Shown in pieces: positions 49,644 through 59,074 of a stretch of 64,000 bases of DNA. Position numbers and translations under genes: made by a program. Origin of the DNA: Saccharomonospora marina XMU15. Its GTDB lineage: Bacteria > Actinomycetota > Actinomycetes > Mycobacteriales > Pseudonocardiaceae. The notes beneath the pieces were generated by a model, which saw only the letters and a list, made by a program, of their open reading frames with translations, made no database searches and had not been told where the DNA came from. The stretch covers positions 4,433,234 through 4,497,233 of the forward strand of contig NZ_CM001439.1 in the NCBI RefSeq assembly GCF_000244955.1. Reading direction: 5' to 3'. Each line of letters opens with the position of its first letter. The first letter of the stretch is position 1.

Positions 49644-49897
49644 ACCTACGAGTCTAGGTAATAACTCGCGACTTCGCTCGTCGGGGCACGGTGAGTCGCC
49701 GAAAATGATTCCTCACCGGGCCGCACGCCGGCAGGCAGCCCGGCGTCGGCGCAGCTCAGTCAGTTCGACCGCAGCGATAGTGATCTTCGTCGCGGCGGCG
49801 CACGCGACGGAACCCGAGGCCCTCCCCCTCCGTCCAACGAGGCCGTACGGCAGGATGGCAGCGCCACAGCGCAGACACCGAGGGGAACGAGGGCAGC
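49644..49897. other. Upstream region of the ABC transporter, no gene seen
   Basis: These 254 bases carry no convincing coding frame. They presumably contain the promoter of the ABC transporter operon, but I see no clear -10/-35 pair or palindrome. Confidence 0.5.
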
Positions 49898-50968
49898 ATG
49901 CACGACGGCAGTGGCCGCATCGCGGTGCAGAACCTCACCAAACAGTTCGGACCCGTGACAGCGGTCGCGAACCTGAGCTTCACCGTCGAGCCGGGCTCGG
50001 TCACCGGCTTTCTCGGCCCGAACGGGGCCGGTAAGACCACGACCCTGCGGATGCTGCTCGGGCTCGTGACACCGACGGCAGGCGCGGCCACCATCAACGG
50101 CAGGCCGCACCATCAACTGGGCAACCCGGCCAGGATCGTGGGTTCGGTACTGGAGAACGAGGGCTTCCATCCCAAGCGGACGGCACGCAATCACCTGCGG
50201 GTGTACGCCGCGGCGATCGGCGTTCCCGACCAGCGGGTCGACGAGTTGCTCGCGCTGGTCGGCCTCACGCCCGCGGCGGAACGAAAGGCGGGCGAGTTCT
50301 CACTCGGTATGAGGCAGCGGCTGGCGTTGGCGACCGCGTTGCTGGGCGACCCGCAGGTGCTGGTGCTCGACGAACCGTCCAACGGTCTCGACCCCGAGGG
50401 CATCGCCTGGCTTCGGTCCTTCCTGCGCTCGTTCGCCCAGCAGGGCCGCACCGTGCTGGTGTCCAGCCACCTGCTTTCGGAGGTCGAGCAGACCATCGAC
50501 CAGGTTGTGATCATCAGCGCGGGAATGACCAGGTACTACGGCCCGCTCGAGCAGCTTCGCAACAGCCAGCAGGCCAGGGTGCTGGTACAGCCTGCCGACG
50601 CCACCGGTCTGGTGAGCGCGCTGCAGCAGGCGGGCGTCACCCAGGTGGAGCCGACGCCCGACGGCCGGGTGGCGGTCTCGGGTGCGACCGTGCAGCAGAT
50701 CGGCGACATCGCAGCCAAGGCCGGTATCGCGGTGTACGGGATGCAGGAGGAGAAGGCCGACCTGGAGCAGCTGTTCTTCCAGCTCACCAACCCGCAGTAC
50801 GGGGCGGCGGCGTACGGCCAGCAGCAGGTCCCGCAGCAGCACGGCGGCTGGGGTCCGCCGCCGACGGCCCCGGCGCCACCCTCACCCCCGATGGGCTACC
50901 AGCAGCCGCAGCAACCGGGATACCAGCCACAGCAGCCGAACCAGGGCTGGGGAGGACAGCAGCAGTGA
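49898..50968 (+). CDS. ABC transporter ATP-binding protein with Gln/Pro-rich tail
   Basis: A 356-residue ATPase: Walker [17 protein letters not shown], signature [11 protein letters not shown], Walker [16 protein letters not shown] and the H-loop [12 protein letters not shown]. The last 60 or so residues are a low-complexity Gln/Pro/Gly/Tyr-rich tail ([15 protein letters not shown]), which is not part of the ATPase fold. It pairs with the following permease, whose start overlaps this stop codon. The system resembles antibiotic or lantibiotic-type exporters (BcrA/DrrA style), with unknown cargo. Confidence 0.9.
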   Translation: MHDGSGRIAVQNLTKQFGPVTAVANLSFTVEPGSVTGFLGPNGAGKTTTLRMLLGLVTPTAGAATINGRPHHQLGNPARIVGSVLENEGFHPKRTARNHLRVYAAAIGVPDQRVDELLALVGLTPAAERKAGEFSLGMRQRLALATALLGDPQVLVLDEPSNGLDPEGIAWLRSFLRSFAQQGRTVLVSSHLLSEVEQTIDQVVIISAGMTRYYGPLEQLRNSQQARVLVQPADATGLVSALQQAGVTQVEPTPDGRVAVSGATVQQIGDIAAKAGIAVYGMQEEKADLEQLFFQLTNPQYGAAAYGQQQVPQQHGGWGPPPTAPAPPSPPMGYQQPQQPGYQPQQPNQGWGGQQQ

Positions 50969-51855
50969 TGGGAAACCTGATCAAGGCCGAGATGCGCAAG
51001 ATCCTCACCACCAAGAGCTGGTGGGCGCTGCTGATCCCGGCGTTCGCGTTCGCCTTCCTGTTCTCGCTCGGCTGGGGCGCGATCACCAACGACATCAACG
51101 ACTACCTCGGCAGTACCGACGCCCAGGAGTTGGCGAGCCTGGTCGGCATCGAACTCGGAGCCCTCCCCGTCGGGCTGCTCTCACTGGCCCACGGCATCAA
51201 CATCGGCGCGTTCTTCCCTGTCATCTTCGGAGTGTTCGCGCTGGCGGGCGAGTACACCAAGAAGACGATCACCACGACGTTCCTGACCGCTCCCACCAGA
51301 GGCTCCGCCCTCACCGCGAAGATGCTCACCTACATCGGCTGGGGCGCTCTCTACGGCGTCGTGGTGGTTGCCGCCGCCAGCCTCGGCACGCTGCTCACCG
51401 TGGACGACCGCGGCCTGCCCTCCGCGGGGCAGTGGTTCGGCGTGCTCGGCGCAGGCATCCTCGCCACCACGCTGGCCACGCTGTTCGGCATCGGGGTCGG
51501 CGCCGTGTGGAACAGCGTCACCGGCCCGACCGTCACTCTGGCAATCTGGATGCTGGTAGTGGAGAACGTCCTGGTGTTCGTCAGCTTCGGCTGGTTCGGG
51601 ATCCGCTGGCTCGGCGGGTTGCTGCCCAACGGCACGCTGAACGGCATCGTGGGCGCGATCGGAGCGGAGGCCTTCGGTGCGGCAGGCCTTTCGGTACCCG
51701 ACCAGATCGACAAGGACTTCCAGTGGCTGATGCAGTACACCGCGGGCGCGCCCGGCGCGTTCTCGTGGTGGCTGTCCGCACTGATCTTCTTCGCCTGGAC
51801 CATGGTGTTCTTCCTGGCGGGCTGGGCCGCCAACCAGCGCCGCGACATCACCTAG
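50968..51855 (+). CDS. ABC transporter permease (ABC-2 type)
   Basis: A 295-residue membrane protein with about six hydrophobic segments, and an N-terminal amphipathic NLIKAEMRKILTTKSWW typical of ABC-2 permeases. The FFPVIFGVFALAGEYTKKTITTTFL block also fits. ATG 50968 shares a base with the ATPase stop (TGATG); a GTG at 50965 is an alternative. It forms the transporter with the preceding ATPase. Confidence 0.88.
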   Translation: MGNLIKAEMRKILTTKSWWALLIPAFAFAFLFSLGWGAITNDINDYLGSTDAQELASLVGIELGALPVGLLSLAHGINIGAFFPVIFGVFALAGEYTKKTITTTFLTAPTRGSALTAKMLTYIGWGALYGVVVVAAASLGTLLTVDDRGLPSAGQWFGVLGAGILATTLATLFGIGVGAVWNSVTGPTVTLAIWMLVVENVLVFVSFGWFGIRWLGGLLPNGTLNGIVGAIGAEAFGAAGLSVPDQIDKDFQWLMQYTAGAPGAFSWWLSALIFFAWTMVFFLAGWAANQRRDIT

Positions 51856-51870
51856 TGGCAGGGGTCGTGA

Positions 51871-54800
51871 GTGGGTAGCAGGGTCGCCGCCCACGCGCAC
51901 ACTCACGACCCGCCGCGGAACGGCTGGATCCGCAGGCTGGCCGCCGCCTGCTGGCGCCACCCCGTGCTGGTCGTGCTGGCGCTGGGCGCCGCCGTGGTGG
52001 GCGTCGGTTTCCAGGCGGCCATCCCGCTGCTGGTCAAAGCGGCGGTCGACGACGCCGTCGCCGGCGAGACGGCACGGCTGGGCCTGCTCGCCGCGGGACT
52101 GCTGGGCCTGCACGTACTCGCCTTCGGCACCGCGTTCGCTCGCCGCTACGTCGGGGGGCGGCTTGCCCTCGACGTGCAGCACGACCTGCGTCGCTCGGTG
52201 TTCTCGGCCGTCTCCAGGTTGGACGGCGGCAAGCAGGACTCGATGCGCACCGGGCAGATCGCCTCGCGCGCCATCACCGACCTGCAGCTGGTCACCGGAA
52301 TCCTGATGCAGGTGCCGCTTTCGGCGGGTTCGGTGGTGTTCGCCCTGCTCGCGCTGGGGGCGATGCTGTGGATGTCGCCGCTGCTCACGCTCATCGCACT
52401 GGTCGTGACGCCCGCCGTGGCGATCGTGGTGGCCGTGAGCAGGCGAAGACTGTTTCCCGCCACCTGGTCGGCGCAGCAGCGGGCGGCCGACATCGCCCAG
52501 CAGGTCGAGGAGACCGTCACCGGCGTGCGCGTGGTGAAGGGCTTCGGCCAGGAATCCCGTGAGGTCGGCAAACTGTCCGCCACGGCGCGCAAGCTCTACG
52601 CCGAGCGGCTGCGCGCGGCCAGGCTCTCGGCGCTGCCGACGGCCACCACCTCGGCGTTGCCCGCGGCGGGACAGGTGGCCGTGCTCGCGGTCGGCGGCAT
52701 CCTGGCACTGCGCGGGCAGATCAGCCTGGGAACGTTCCTGGCATTCGCCACCTACGTCTCCGCGCTCGTCGGTCCGGCACGGATGCTGGCCAGCCTGGTG
52801 GTGCAGGCACAGTTGACGCGTGCGGGTGCGGAACGCGTGCACGAACTCGTCGACGCCCAGCCCGAGATCCACGACCCGAGCGATCCCCAGCGACTGCCCG
52901 ACGGCCCCCTCGACATCCGGTTCGAGGACGTGCGGTTCGGATACTCGCGCAGCGAGCCGGTGCTGGACGGGCTGTCACTGCACGCCAGACCGGGCGAGAC
53001 GCTCGCGCTCGTGGGCACGGCGGGCTCGGGCAAGTCGACGACCTCGCTGCTGCTGCCCCGCTTCTACGACGTGCACCAGGGCCGGATCCTCATCGGCGGG
53101 GTCGATGTGCGCGACGTCCGCCTTTCGCAGCTGCGCAGCGCCATCGGCGTCGTGTTCGAGGAGGCGTTCCTGTTCTCCACCTCGGTACGCGACAACATCG
53201 CCTACGGCAGACCCGACGCCAGTGACGAGGAGATCGTGGCCGCGGCGAAGGCCGCCGAGGCACACGAGTTCATCAGCGCGCTCCCGGACGGCTACGACAC
53301 GCTGGTGGGCGAACGGGGGCTCACGTTGTCGGGCGGCCAGCGGCAGCGGCTCGGGCTGGCGCGAGCGTTGCTGACCGATCCGAGAGTGCTCGTGCTCGAC
53401 GACGCCACCTCAGCGGTGGACACGGTGACCGAGGCCGCGATCCACCAGACGCTTCGCGACGTCACCGCGGCCAGGACAACGCTGCTCATCGCCCACCGCC
53501 GTTCCACGCTCGCGCTCGCCGACCGCATCGCCGTGCTCGACGGCGGCCGGGTTGTCGACGTCGGCACCTCGGAGGAGCTGTCGGTGCGCTGCCCGCTGTT
53601 TCGCGACCTGCTCGCCGGTCCAGGCGACGACGTGGAGGAGACCTACCGCAGCGAGACGCTCACCAGGGACGAGTCCGGGATCACCCCGCAACTGTGGCCG
53701 AGCGGGCAAGGCGGCGACGAGGTGGAGCGGCTGGCGGTGTCGGCGGCGAGCCGCGGCCCCGACGCGACCAGGCCCGCTGCGGGAGGTGGCGGACCCGGCG
53801 CGCGGGCTTCGCTGGACCTGCCGCCGACGCCGGACCTGCTGCGGCGCGTGCGGGAACTGCCCGCAGCCACCGGGACGCCGAAGCTGGGCGGTGCCGACCC
53901 CACCGCGCCGGATCCGGGGTTCCGGCTGCGCGGGCTGCTGCGCCCGGTCAGGGCCCTGCTCGGCGTCGTCGTGGTGCTCGTGGCGCTCGACGCGCTGGCC
54001 ACCATCGCGTTGCCCGCGCTGTATCAGCGTGGTGTGGACGACGGGGTCCGCGTCGGCGTCGAGTCGGCGGTGTGGTTCGCCGCCGCGGCGGGCGCGCTGG
54101 TGATCGCACTCGACTGGGCCGTCATCAACGCGCAGACCCGGCTCACAGCCCGCACCGGCGAGTCGGTGCTGTACCTGCTGCGCGTACGCAGCTACGCCCA
54201 CCTGCAGCGGCTCGGCCTCGACTACTACGAGCGCGAACTCGCGGGCCGGATCATGACGCGGATGACCACCGACGTCGACGCGCTCTCCTCCTTTCTGCAG
54301 ACGGGCCTGGCCACGGCGGTGGTCAGCACACTGACCATCGCGGGCATCAGCGGCGCGCTACTGGTGACCGATCCCGGCCTCGCGCTTGCCGCCTTCGCGG
54401 TGCTGCCCGTGCTCGTGGCTGCCACGGTGGTGTTCCGCAGGCTGGCTTCGGCCGCCTACACCGAGGCCAGGGAACGTGTCAGCGCCGTCAACGCCGACAT
54501 GCAGGAGAACGTGAGCGGGTTGCGAGTGGCGCAGGCCTACACGCGCGAGGAGCGCTCGGCGCGTGACTTCGCCTCCCGAAGCGACGCCTACCGCCGGTCC
54601 AGGTTGCGGGCGCAGCGCTACGTGGCCACCTACTTCCCGTTCGTCACGCTGCTTTCCGGAGCCGCCGAGGCGATCGTGCTCGTCACGGGTGCGCAACGAG
54701 TGGCGGCGGGCACTCTTTCCGTCGGTGTGCTGCTGGCGTTCCTGCTCTATCTGGGCCTGTTCTTCTCCCCGGTGCAGCAGTTGTCGTCGGTGTTCGACGG

Positions 54801-55629
54801 CTACCAGCAGGCCAAGGTCGGGCTGCGCCGGATCGGCGACCTGCTGCGCACGCCCACATCGGTGCCGGTGGCGGACAACCCCGTGCCGGTACCGCCGCGG
54901 CTTCGCGGCGAGGTGGAGCTGGAGGGCGTGGAGTTCACCTACCCCGGCACACACACCCCGGCGCTGCGCGACCTTTCGCTGCACGTGCCGGCGGGTACCA
55001 CGGTGGCGCTGGTGGGAGCCACCGGCGCAGGCAAGTCCACAGTGGTCAAACTGGTCGCGCGGTTCCACGACGCCACCCAAGGCACCGTGCGCATCGACGG
55101 AGTTGACGTGCGCGACTACGACCTGCAAGGGCTGCGTGCCCGGCTGGGAGTGGTGCCGCAGGAGGCGCACCTGTTCTCCGGGACGGTCGCCGACAACGTG
55201 CGCTACGGCAGGCCGTCGGCCACCGATGCGGAGGTGGAGGCCGCCGTTCGTTCGGTGGGAGCGCTGGATGCGGTGGCCGCGCTGCCCGACGGGTTCCACC
55301 AGCAGGTCGGCGAGCGTGGCCGGTCGCTTTCGGCGGGGCAACGGCAGCTCGTCGCGCTGGCCAGGGCGGAGTTGGTTGACCCGGACGTGCTGCTGCTGGA
55401 CGAGGCCACAGCGGCGCTGGACCCGGCGACCGAGGCGGTGGTGTTGCGGGCCACCGACGAACTCGCGAAGAAGCGTACGACGTTCGTGGTCGCTCACCGC
55501 CTGGCCACCGCCGCCAGGGCCGACGAGATCGTGGTGCTCGACCACGGCCGCATCGTCGAGCGAGGCACCCACGCCGAACTGCTCGGGGCAGGCGGCCACT
55601 ACGCCGACCTGTGGCGACTGGGCGGCTGA
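51871..55629 (+). CDS. Fused two-half ABC exporter (TMD-NBD-TMD-NBD)
   Basis: A 1252-residue protein containing two complete exporter halves in one chain. The first half has a TMD, Walker A GTAGSGKSTTSLLLP, signature LSGGQRQRLGLARAL and Walker B VLVLDDATSAVD, where Asp replaces the catalytic Glu. The second has a TMD, GATGAGKSTVVKLVAR, LSAGQRQLVALARAE and VLLLDEATAALDP, with the Glu intact. One degenerate and one active site is the pattern of heterodimeric exporters, here fused. A polar linker of about 100 residues (after residue about 590) joins the halves. The GTG at 51871 follows the permease gene by 15 bases. The cargo is unknown. Confidence 0.92.
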   Translation: MGSRVAAHAHTHDPPRNGWIRRLAAACWRHPVLVVLALGAAVVGVGFQAAIPLLVKAAVDDAVAGETARLGLLAAGLLGLHVLAFGTAFARRYVGGRLALDVQHDLRRSVFSAVSRLDGGKQDSMRTGQIASRAITDLQLVTGILMQVPLSAGSVVFALLALGAMLWMSPLLTLIALVVTPAVAIVVAVSRRRLFPATWSAQQRAADIAQQVEETVTGVRVVKGFGQESREVGKLSATARKLYAERLRAARLSALPTATTSALPAAGQVAVLAVGGILALRGQISLGTFLAFATYVSALVGPARMLASLVVQAQLTRAGAERVHELVDAQPEIHDPSDPQRLPDGPLDIRFEDVRFGYSRSEPVLDGLSLHARPGETLALVGTAGSGKSTTSLLLPRFYDVHQGRILIGGVDVRDVRLSQLRSAIGVVFEEAFLFSTSVRDNIAYGRPDASDEEIVAAAKAAEAHEFISALPDGYDTLVGERGLTLSGGQRQRLGLARALLTDPRVLVLDDATSAVDTVTEAAIHQTLRDVTAARTTLLIAHRRSTLALADRIAVLDGGRVVDVGTSEELSVRCPLFRDLLAGPGDDVEETYRSETLTRDESGITPQLWPSGQGGDEVERLAVSAASRGPDATRPAAGGGGPGARASLDLPPTPDLLRRVRELPAATGTPKLGGADPTAPDPGFRLRGLLRPVRALLGVVVVLVALDALATIALPALYQRGVDDGVRVGVESAVWFAAAAGALVIALDWAVINAQTRLTARTGESVLYLLRVRSYAHLQRLGLDYYERELAGRIMTRMTTDVDALSSFLQTGLATAVVSTLTIAGISGALLVTDPGLALAAFAVLPVLVAATVVFRRLASAAYTEARERVSAVNADMQENVSGLRVAQAYTREERSARDFASRSDAYRRSRLRAQRYVATYFPFVTLLSGAAEAIVLVTGAQRVAAGTLSVGVLLAFLLYLGLFFSPVQQLSSVFDGYQQAKVGLRRIGDLLRTPTSVPVADNPVPVPPRLRGEVELEGVEFTYPGTHTPALRDLSLHVPAGTTVALVGATGAGKSTVVKLVARFHDATQGTVRIDGVDVRDYDLQGLRARLGVVPQEAHLFSGTVADNVRYGRPSATDAEVEAAVRSVGALDAVAALPDGFHQQVGERGRSLSAGQRQLVALARAELVDPDVLLLDEATAALDPATEAVVLRATDELAKKRTTFVVAHRLATAARADEIVVLDHGRIVERGTHAELLGAGGHYADLWRLGG

Positions 55630-55644
55630 GCCCGATCGCCTACC

Positions 55645-56157
55645 TCAATCGTTGCGATTGTCGTTGGGGTGTTCCGGGGCGCGCTCAATGCCGAGTGCAT
55701 CCGAAACCATGTCGTCCAGCATCCGGTAGCTCACAAGACCCCAGGTGCCACACGGCTCGAACCGCTGCGGGAGGACTTCCCTCTCCTCGTTGACGTACTT
55801 CTTTCGAAGGCCGTCCCAGAAACAGTACCGTTCCAACTCGTCCGCGCGTTCCAACTCGCGGTGCAGCACCGTTTCGAAGATGCCGACTGTCCAGCCCTTC
55901 TTGTTGGTGTAAATCGGAGGAACGAGCAGCCGGTCCGGCGTCAACTCGTCGAGCGGTGGCTGCTTGTCCTCGCGCTCAACACTGTAGATATAGACAAGCA
56001 TCGCACCCGACATCGGCGCCTTCGGAAACTGCAGATCCACCCCGATCACCCGACCGAACAAGTAGCGGTCGGTCGGTGGCCGCAGCACGAACACGTCACC
56101 CGGCCGCGGCGCCTTGTTGGATTTCTTCAGATACTGCAGATTTGTACGAAGCTCCAC
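55645..56157 (-). CDS. Imm26-like immunity protein
   Basis: A 170-residue acidic protein resembling the immunity-26 family: APRPGDVFVLRPPTDRYLFGRVIGV, GAMLVYIYSVE, and TNKKGWTVGIFETV. It would neutralise the toxin of the adjacent Rhs protein. The GTG at 56157 lies inside the last 62 bases of the Rhs frame and has no ribosome binding site. Since family members usually begin close to the PGDVF segment, the first residues may be a product of the rearrangement that removed the Rhs C-terminus. The base composition is lower in GC than that of its neighbours. Confidence 0.7.
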   Translation of the reverse strand: MELRTNLQYLKKSNKAPRPGDVFVLRPPTDRYLFGRVIGVDLQFPKAPMSGAMLVYIYSVEREDKQPPLDELTPDRLLVPPIYTNKKGWTVGIFETVLHRELERADELERYCFWDGLRKKYVNEEREVLPQRFEPCGTWGLVSYRMLDDMVSDALGIERAPEHPNDNRND

Positions 56158-58726
56158 TAGTCATAACCGTTCTGTCGACGCCACCAGCGACGCCCTCGGC
56201 ATCGTAGTTCCATCGCTCGGTTGAACCATCGGGTAACGTGCGGGAAAGGAGCTTTCCCTCCACCGTCCACGAGAACTGGCTTTCCCCTCCTAACTGGTCG
56301 ATGATGCGAACCACTCGACCGAACTGGTCGCGAACATAGCGAGCAACCGAACCTTCCGGATTGATCGTCTCGATCGGCAACCCAGCGGGGTCTGTCCTGA
56401 TGCGAGTTTCCTTGCCGAGCGCGTCGACCACGGCGACCAGGTGTCCGGTATCGTTGTATCGGCAGGTCGTGACAGAACCGAGCGGATCGATCAACCGCAC
56501 GACGTTGCCGCGACTGTCGTAGATTCGCCGCAACACGGCGCCGTCCGGGTCGATCGTGGTCTCGGGAAGGCTGAGTTCGTTGTAGGTGACCCGGCGTTGC
56601 GAGCCGTCCGGCCGCGTGGTCACCGTCCGGTTGCCCCACTCGTCGTATTCATGTCGGGTAACCCGACCCAGCGGGTCCGTCGAAGAAAGCAGCCGGTCGA
56701 ACCGATCCCATTCGAAGGTTGTCGTCCGTCCCAGCGGATCGGTCTCGGCGACCAGTTGCAGGGCTTCGTTGAACTTGTAGCTGGTCGTGTCACCAAGCGA
56801 GTTCGTGTAACGGGTGACGCCATCCTCAATGGAGTAATCGATGGAGCACGTCAACGCGCTGCCAGAACCGTCGGTTCGCACGCAGCGGCCAGCGTGGTCG
56901 TACTCGTAGGAATACCACTCGCCTGTGCGGTCGGTCCAGCGCACGACGCGACCCGCGCCGTCGTACTCGTACCGGACCGGCCGACCTGAGGAGTTGGCGA
57001 CCTCGGCAAGCCTTCCCGCGTCGTCGTATGCGTATCTGACCAACGAAATCTCGGCGCTGTCCGGACTCGCCAGGCGCAGTTCGGTAACGCGTCCGTGTTC
57101 GGAGCTGACGATCACCCGGTAGCCACCGGAGTGCTCGACAGCGGTCGGGACGCCCGTGTCGTCACGGGTGACGTCAATCCGATTCCCGTTGCGGTCGACC
57201 ACTGTAGACAGTTCTGCGATCGCCACTCGGCCGGTTGCTCTGGCTTCGGCGAAGTGCAGCCTGATTCCGCGATCACGCTGCTCCACCACATAGCCACCTT
57301 CCGGCCCGCATGCCAGCTCCCAACGGGAACCCTCCGAGGGCAGCACGGATTCCGAGTCCGAGGCGGGGTGCGGATAGACGAGCAGTGGACCATCAGCCGT
57401 GACGAGGCAGATCCCTCCGTCGTCGATTTCCAAGCGCTGGTCGAGCGTCGATGCCCACGACGAACCGAACAGTCGACCGACCCGGTAGGAGGAGATGTGT
57501 GCCCGCTTCAGGACAAGCGGAAGGACACCGGGGAGCATGACGTCCGTCTTGACGGTGAGCATCTCGCCGGTGGCGAGATCGATCGGATCGCCGCCCTCAC
57601 ACTTGGAATCGTTACTCCTGGCCGGTGTCCGTTCGTCCCCGGCTGTCTGGTCTCTTGCGGTGGTGCCGCCGTCGGGTGCGCGTTCCGGGTTGTTCGTCGT
57701 CGCGTCGGGCTTGCCGCCACCGTTCGGGCTGGTGGTGCCGTCGGGGCTGGTGGCGGACGGTGAGGTGCCGTCGGGTTTGGAAGTGCTCGACGGGGCGTCC
57801 GGCGTTGTGCTGCCGCTGGGCGTGGTGGTGCCGCTGGGGGTCGTGGAGCCGCTGGGTGCGGTGGAACCCGACGGCGTGGTCGAACCGCTCGGCCCGTCGA
57901 AACCGGATGGCGTTGTCGCGCCGGAGGGTGTGGTGGCGCCGGAAGGGCTGCCGCCGTCGATCTTTCGGCCCAGTTTGGCCAGTGCCTGGATGATCTCGTC
58001 CAGCTTCGTGACCACCTTGCGGATCAGCGGCGAGACATTGCTGATCGTCTTGACCAGCTTGCGGATCAGGTCACTGATCGTGGAGATCGCCTTGCTGATC
58101 GCCGCCGTGGCCTGCGCCGCGATCGCCGGGGTGGCGAAGCCCAGCGTCGCCGCCGCTTCCAGCGCCCAGGTGATGAGCTTGCCGACCAGTTCGGCCACCA
58201 GGTCACGGACGGTTTCCCGCACCGCCGCGACGACCTCGCCCATGATCATCACACCGGTGGAGATGCCTTCCGACAGCGACGCCGCCCCGGCGATCGCGTC
58301 GGCCTGCTGCGCGGCCGACCCCCGGTAGGCGTCGGCCCCCGCACCGGTCCAGCCCGCGGTCCCGTTGTTGGCCTCGTTGCCGACGTCCTGCGCGATCGCG
58401 GAGACCTCGGCGGCCACGTTGGCCCAGGTCTGCGAGAACGACTGGATCACCGGCGGGTCCCCCGCGAGCCAGTCCAGCGCCTCCTTCAGCGGCTGCACGT
58501 GTTCGATCAGCCACGACACGCCGTACTGCATGAGCGTGCCGACGGGGTCGATCACCATCGACAGCACCTCGAGCCCGGTGCCGACGGCACCCAGTCCGGC
58601 CGCTACCCACGACCCGTCGGAGATACCCTGCGCCAGCCCCTGCGCCGACTCGGCGATCCCGATCCCGGTCACCGCCGTGGTCTGCGACTGTTCCTGCGCG
58701 ACGAGCGGGTTGCCCTCGGGCATCAC
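56096..58726 (-). CDS. Truncated Rhs/YD-repeat polymorphic toxin with T7SS-type N-terminus
   Basis: An 876-residue protein. Residues 1-250 are helical with a WXG-like pattern (SFSQTWANVAAEVSAIAQDV, GTAGWTGAGADAYRGSAAQQ), as in type VII secreted substrates. A Ser/Pro/Thr/Gly-rich linker (about 255-340) follows. A DUF6531-like entry GDPIDLATGEMLTVKTDVMLPG appears near residue 375, then YD repeats (RYEYDGAGRVVRWTDRTGEW; TRHEYDEWGNRTVT) run to about 845. It ends within a YD repeat without the hyperconserved core end or a toxin domain, so the C-terminus is lost. The start is GTG 58726 (GTGA overlap with the upstream gene); ATG 58723 is possible. Confidence 0.85.
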   Translation of the reverse strand: MMPEGNPLVAQEQSQTTAVTGIGIAESAQGLAQGISDGSWVAAGLGAVGTGLEVLSMVIDPVGTLMQYGVSWLIEHVQPLKEALDWLAGDPPVIQSFSQTWANVAAEVSAIAQDVGNEANNGTAGWTGAGADAYRGSAAQQADAIAGAASLSEGISTGVMIMGEVVAAVRETVRDLVAELVGKLITWALEAAATLGFATPAIAAQATAAISKAISTISDLIRKLVKTISNVSPLIRKVVTKLDEIIQALAKLGRKIDGGSPSGATTPSGATTPSGFDGPSGSTTPSGSTAPSGSTTPSGTTTPSGSTTPDAPSSTSKPDGTSPSATSPDGTTSPNGGGKPDATTNNPERAPDGGTTARDQTAGDERTPARSNDSKCEGGDPIDLATGEMLTVKTDVMLPGVLPLVLKRAHISSYRVGRLFGSSWASTLDQRLEIDDGGICLVTADGPLLVYPHPASDSESVLPSEGSRWELACGPEGGYVVEQRDRGIRLHFAEARATGRVAIAELSTVVDRNGNRIDVTRDDTGVPTAVEHSGGYRVIVSSEHGRVTELRLASPDSAEISLVRYAYDDAGRLAEVANSSGRPVRYEYDGAGRVVRWTDRTGEWYSYEYDHAGRCVRTDGSGSALTCSIDYSIEDGVTRYTNSLGDTTSYKFNEALQLVAETDPLGRTTTFEWDRFDRLLSSTDPLGRVTRHEYDEWGNRTVTTRPDGSQRRVTYNELSLPETTIDPDGAVLRRIYDSRGNVVRLIDPLGSVTTCRYNDTGHLVAVVDALGKETRIRTDPAGLPIETINPEGSVARYVRDQFGRVVRIIDQLGGESQFSWTVEGKLLSRTLPDGSTERWNYDAEGVAGGVDRTVMTSGASYKSAVSEEIQQGAAAG
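57797..57955 (-). repeat. Tandem Pro-Ser-Gly linker repeats in the Rhs gene
   Basis: Units coding for TTPSG or SGSTTP repeat about nine times (residues about 258-310 of the Rhs protein). They form a flexible, proline-rich linker between the secreted N-terminus and the Rhs shell, and a likely site of copy-number change. Confidence 0.7.
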
Positions 58727-59043
58727 AGACCACTCCCCGCCCGCCGCACCGCCGCCGAGGTCTCACCCTCGCGCGCCGTGTACGCCGCCGCGGCCTCGCG
58801 GACCTTGCCCGCGGTCTCGGTGATGGATTCGGCCGCCTGTTCCAGCGCCCGCACGCCCATTTCCTCGAACGGTTGCAGCAACAACGCGAACGGCTGGCAG
58901 ATCACGCCGTAGGCACTGTTGTCCATCGTCACCTGGCGCGCGGCATCCACCGCCGTGCGCATCCGCTCGGCGAAGCCGTCGACCTTGCCCGCGTGCGTGT
59001 CCAGTTCCTCGGTCAGGACCTGGTATCCCCGCCCGTCGCTCAC
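58723..59043 (-). CDS. EspC-like type VII secretion-associated small helical protein
   Basis: A 106-residue helical protein: YQVLTEELDTHAGKVDGFAERMRTAVDAA, NSAYGVICQPFALLLQPF, and EQAAESITETAGKVREAAAAY. It resembles the WXG100/EspC-type (DUF2580) partners found just upstream of secreted polymorphic toxins. It would pair with the N-terminal helical domain of the Rhs protein for export. GTG 59043 is the start, and the stop overlaps the Rhs start, consistent with coupled translation. Confidence 0.75.
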   Translation of the reverse strand: MSDGRGYQVLTEELDTHAGKVDGFAERMRTAVDAARQVTMDNSAYGVICQPFALLLQPFEEMGVRALEQAAESITETAGKVREAAAAYTAREGETSAAVRRAGSGL

Positions 59044-59074
59044 CGTTCACCCCCAGTCGCCGGCCGTCGCCGGT

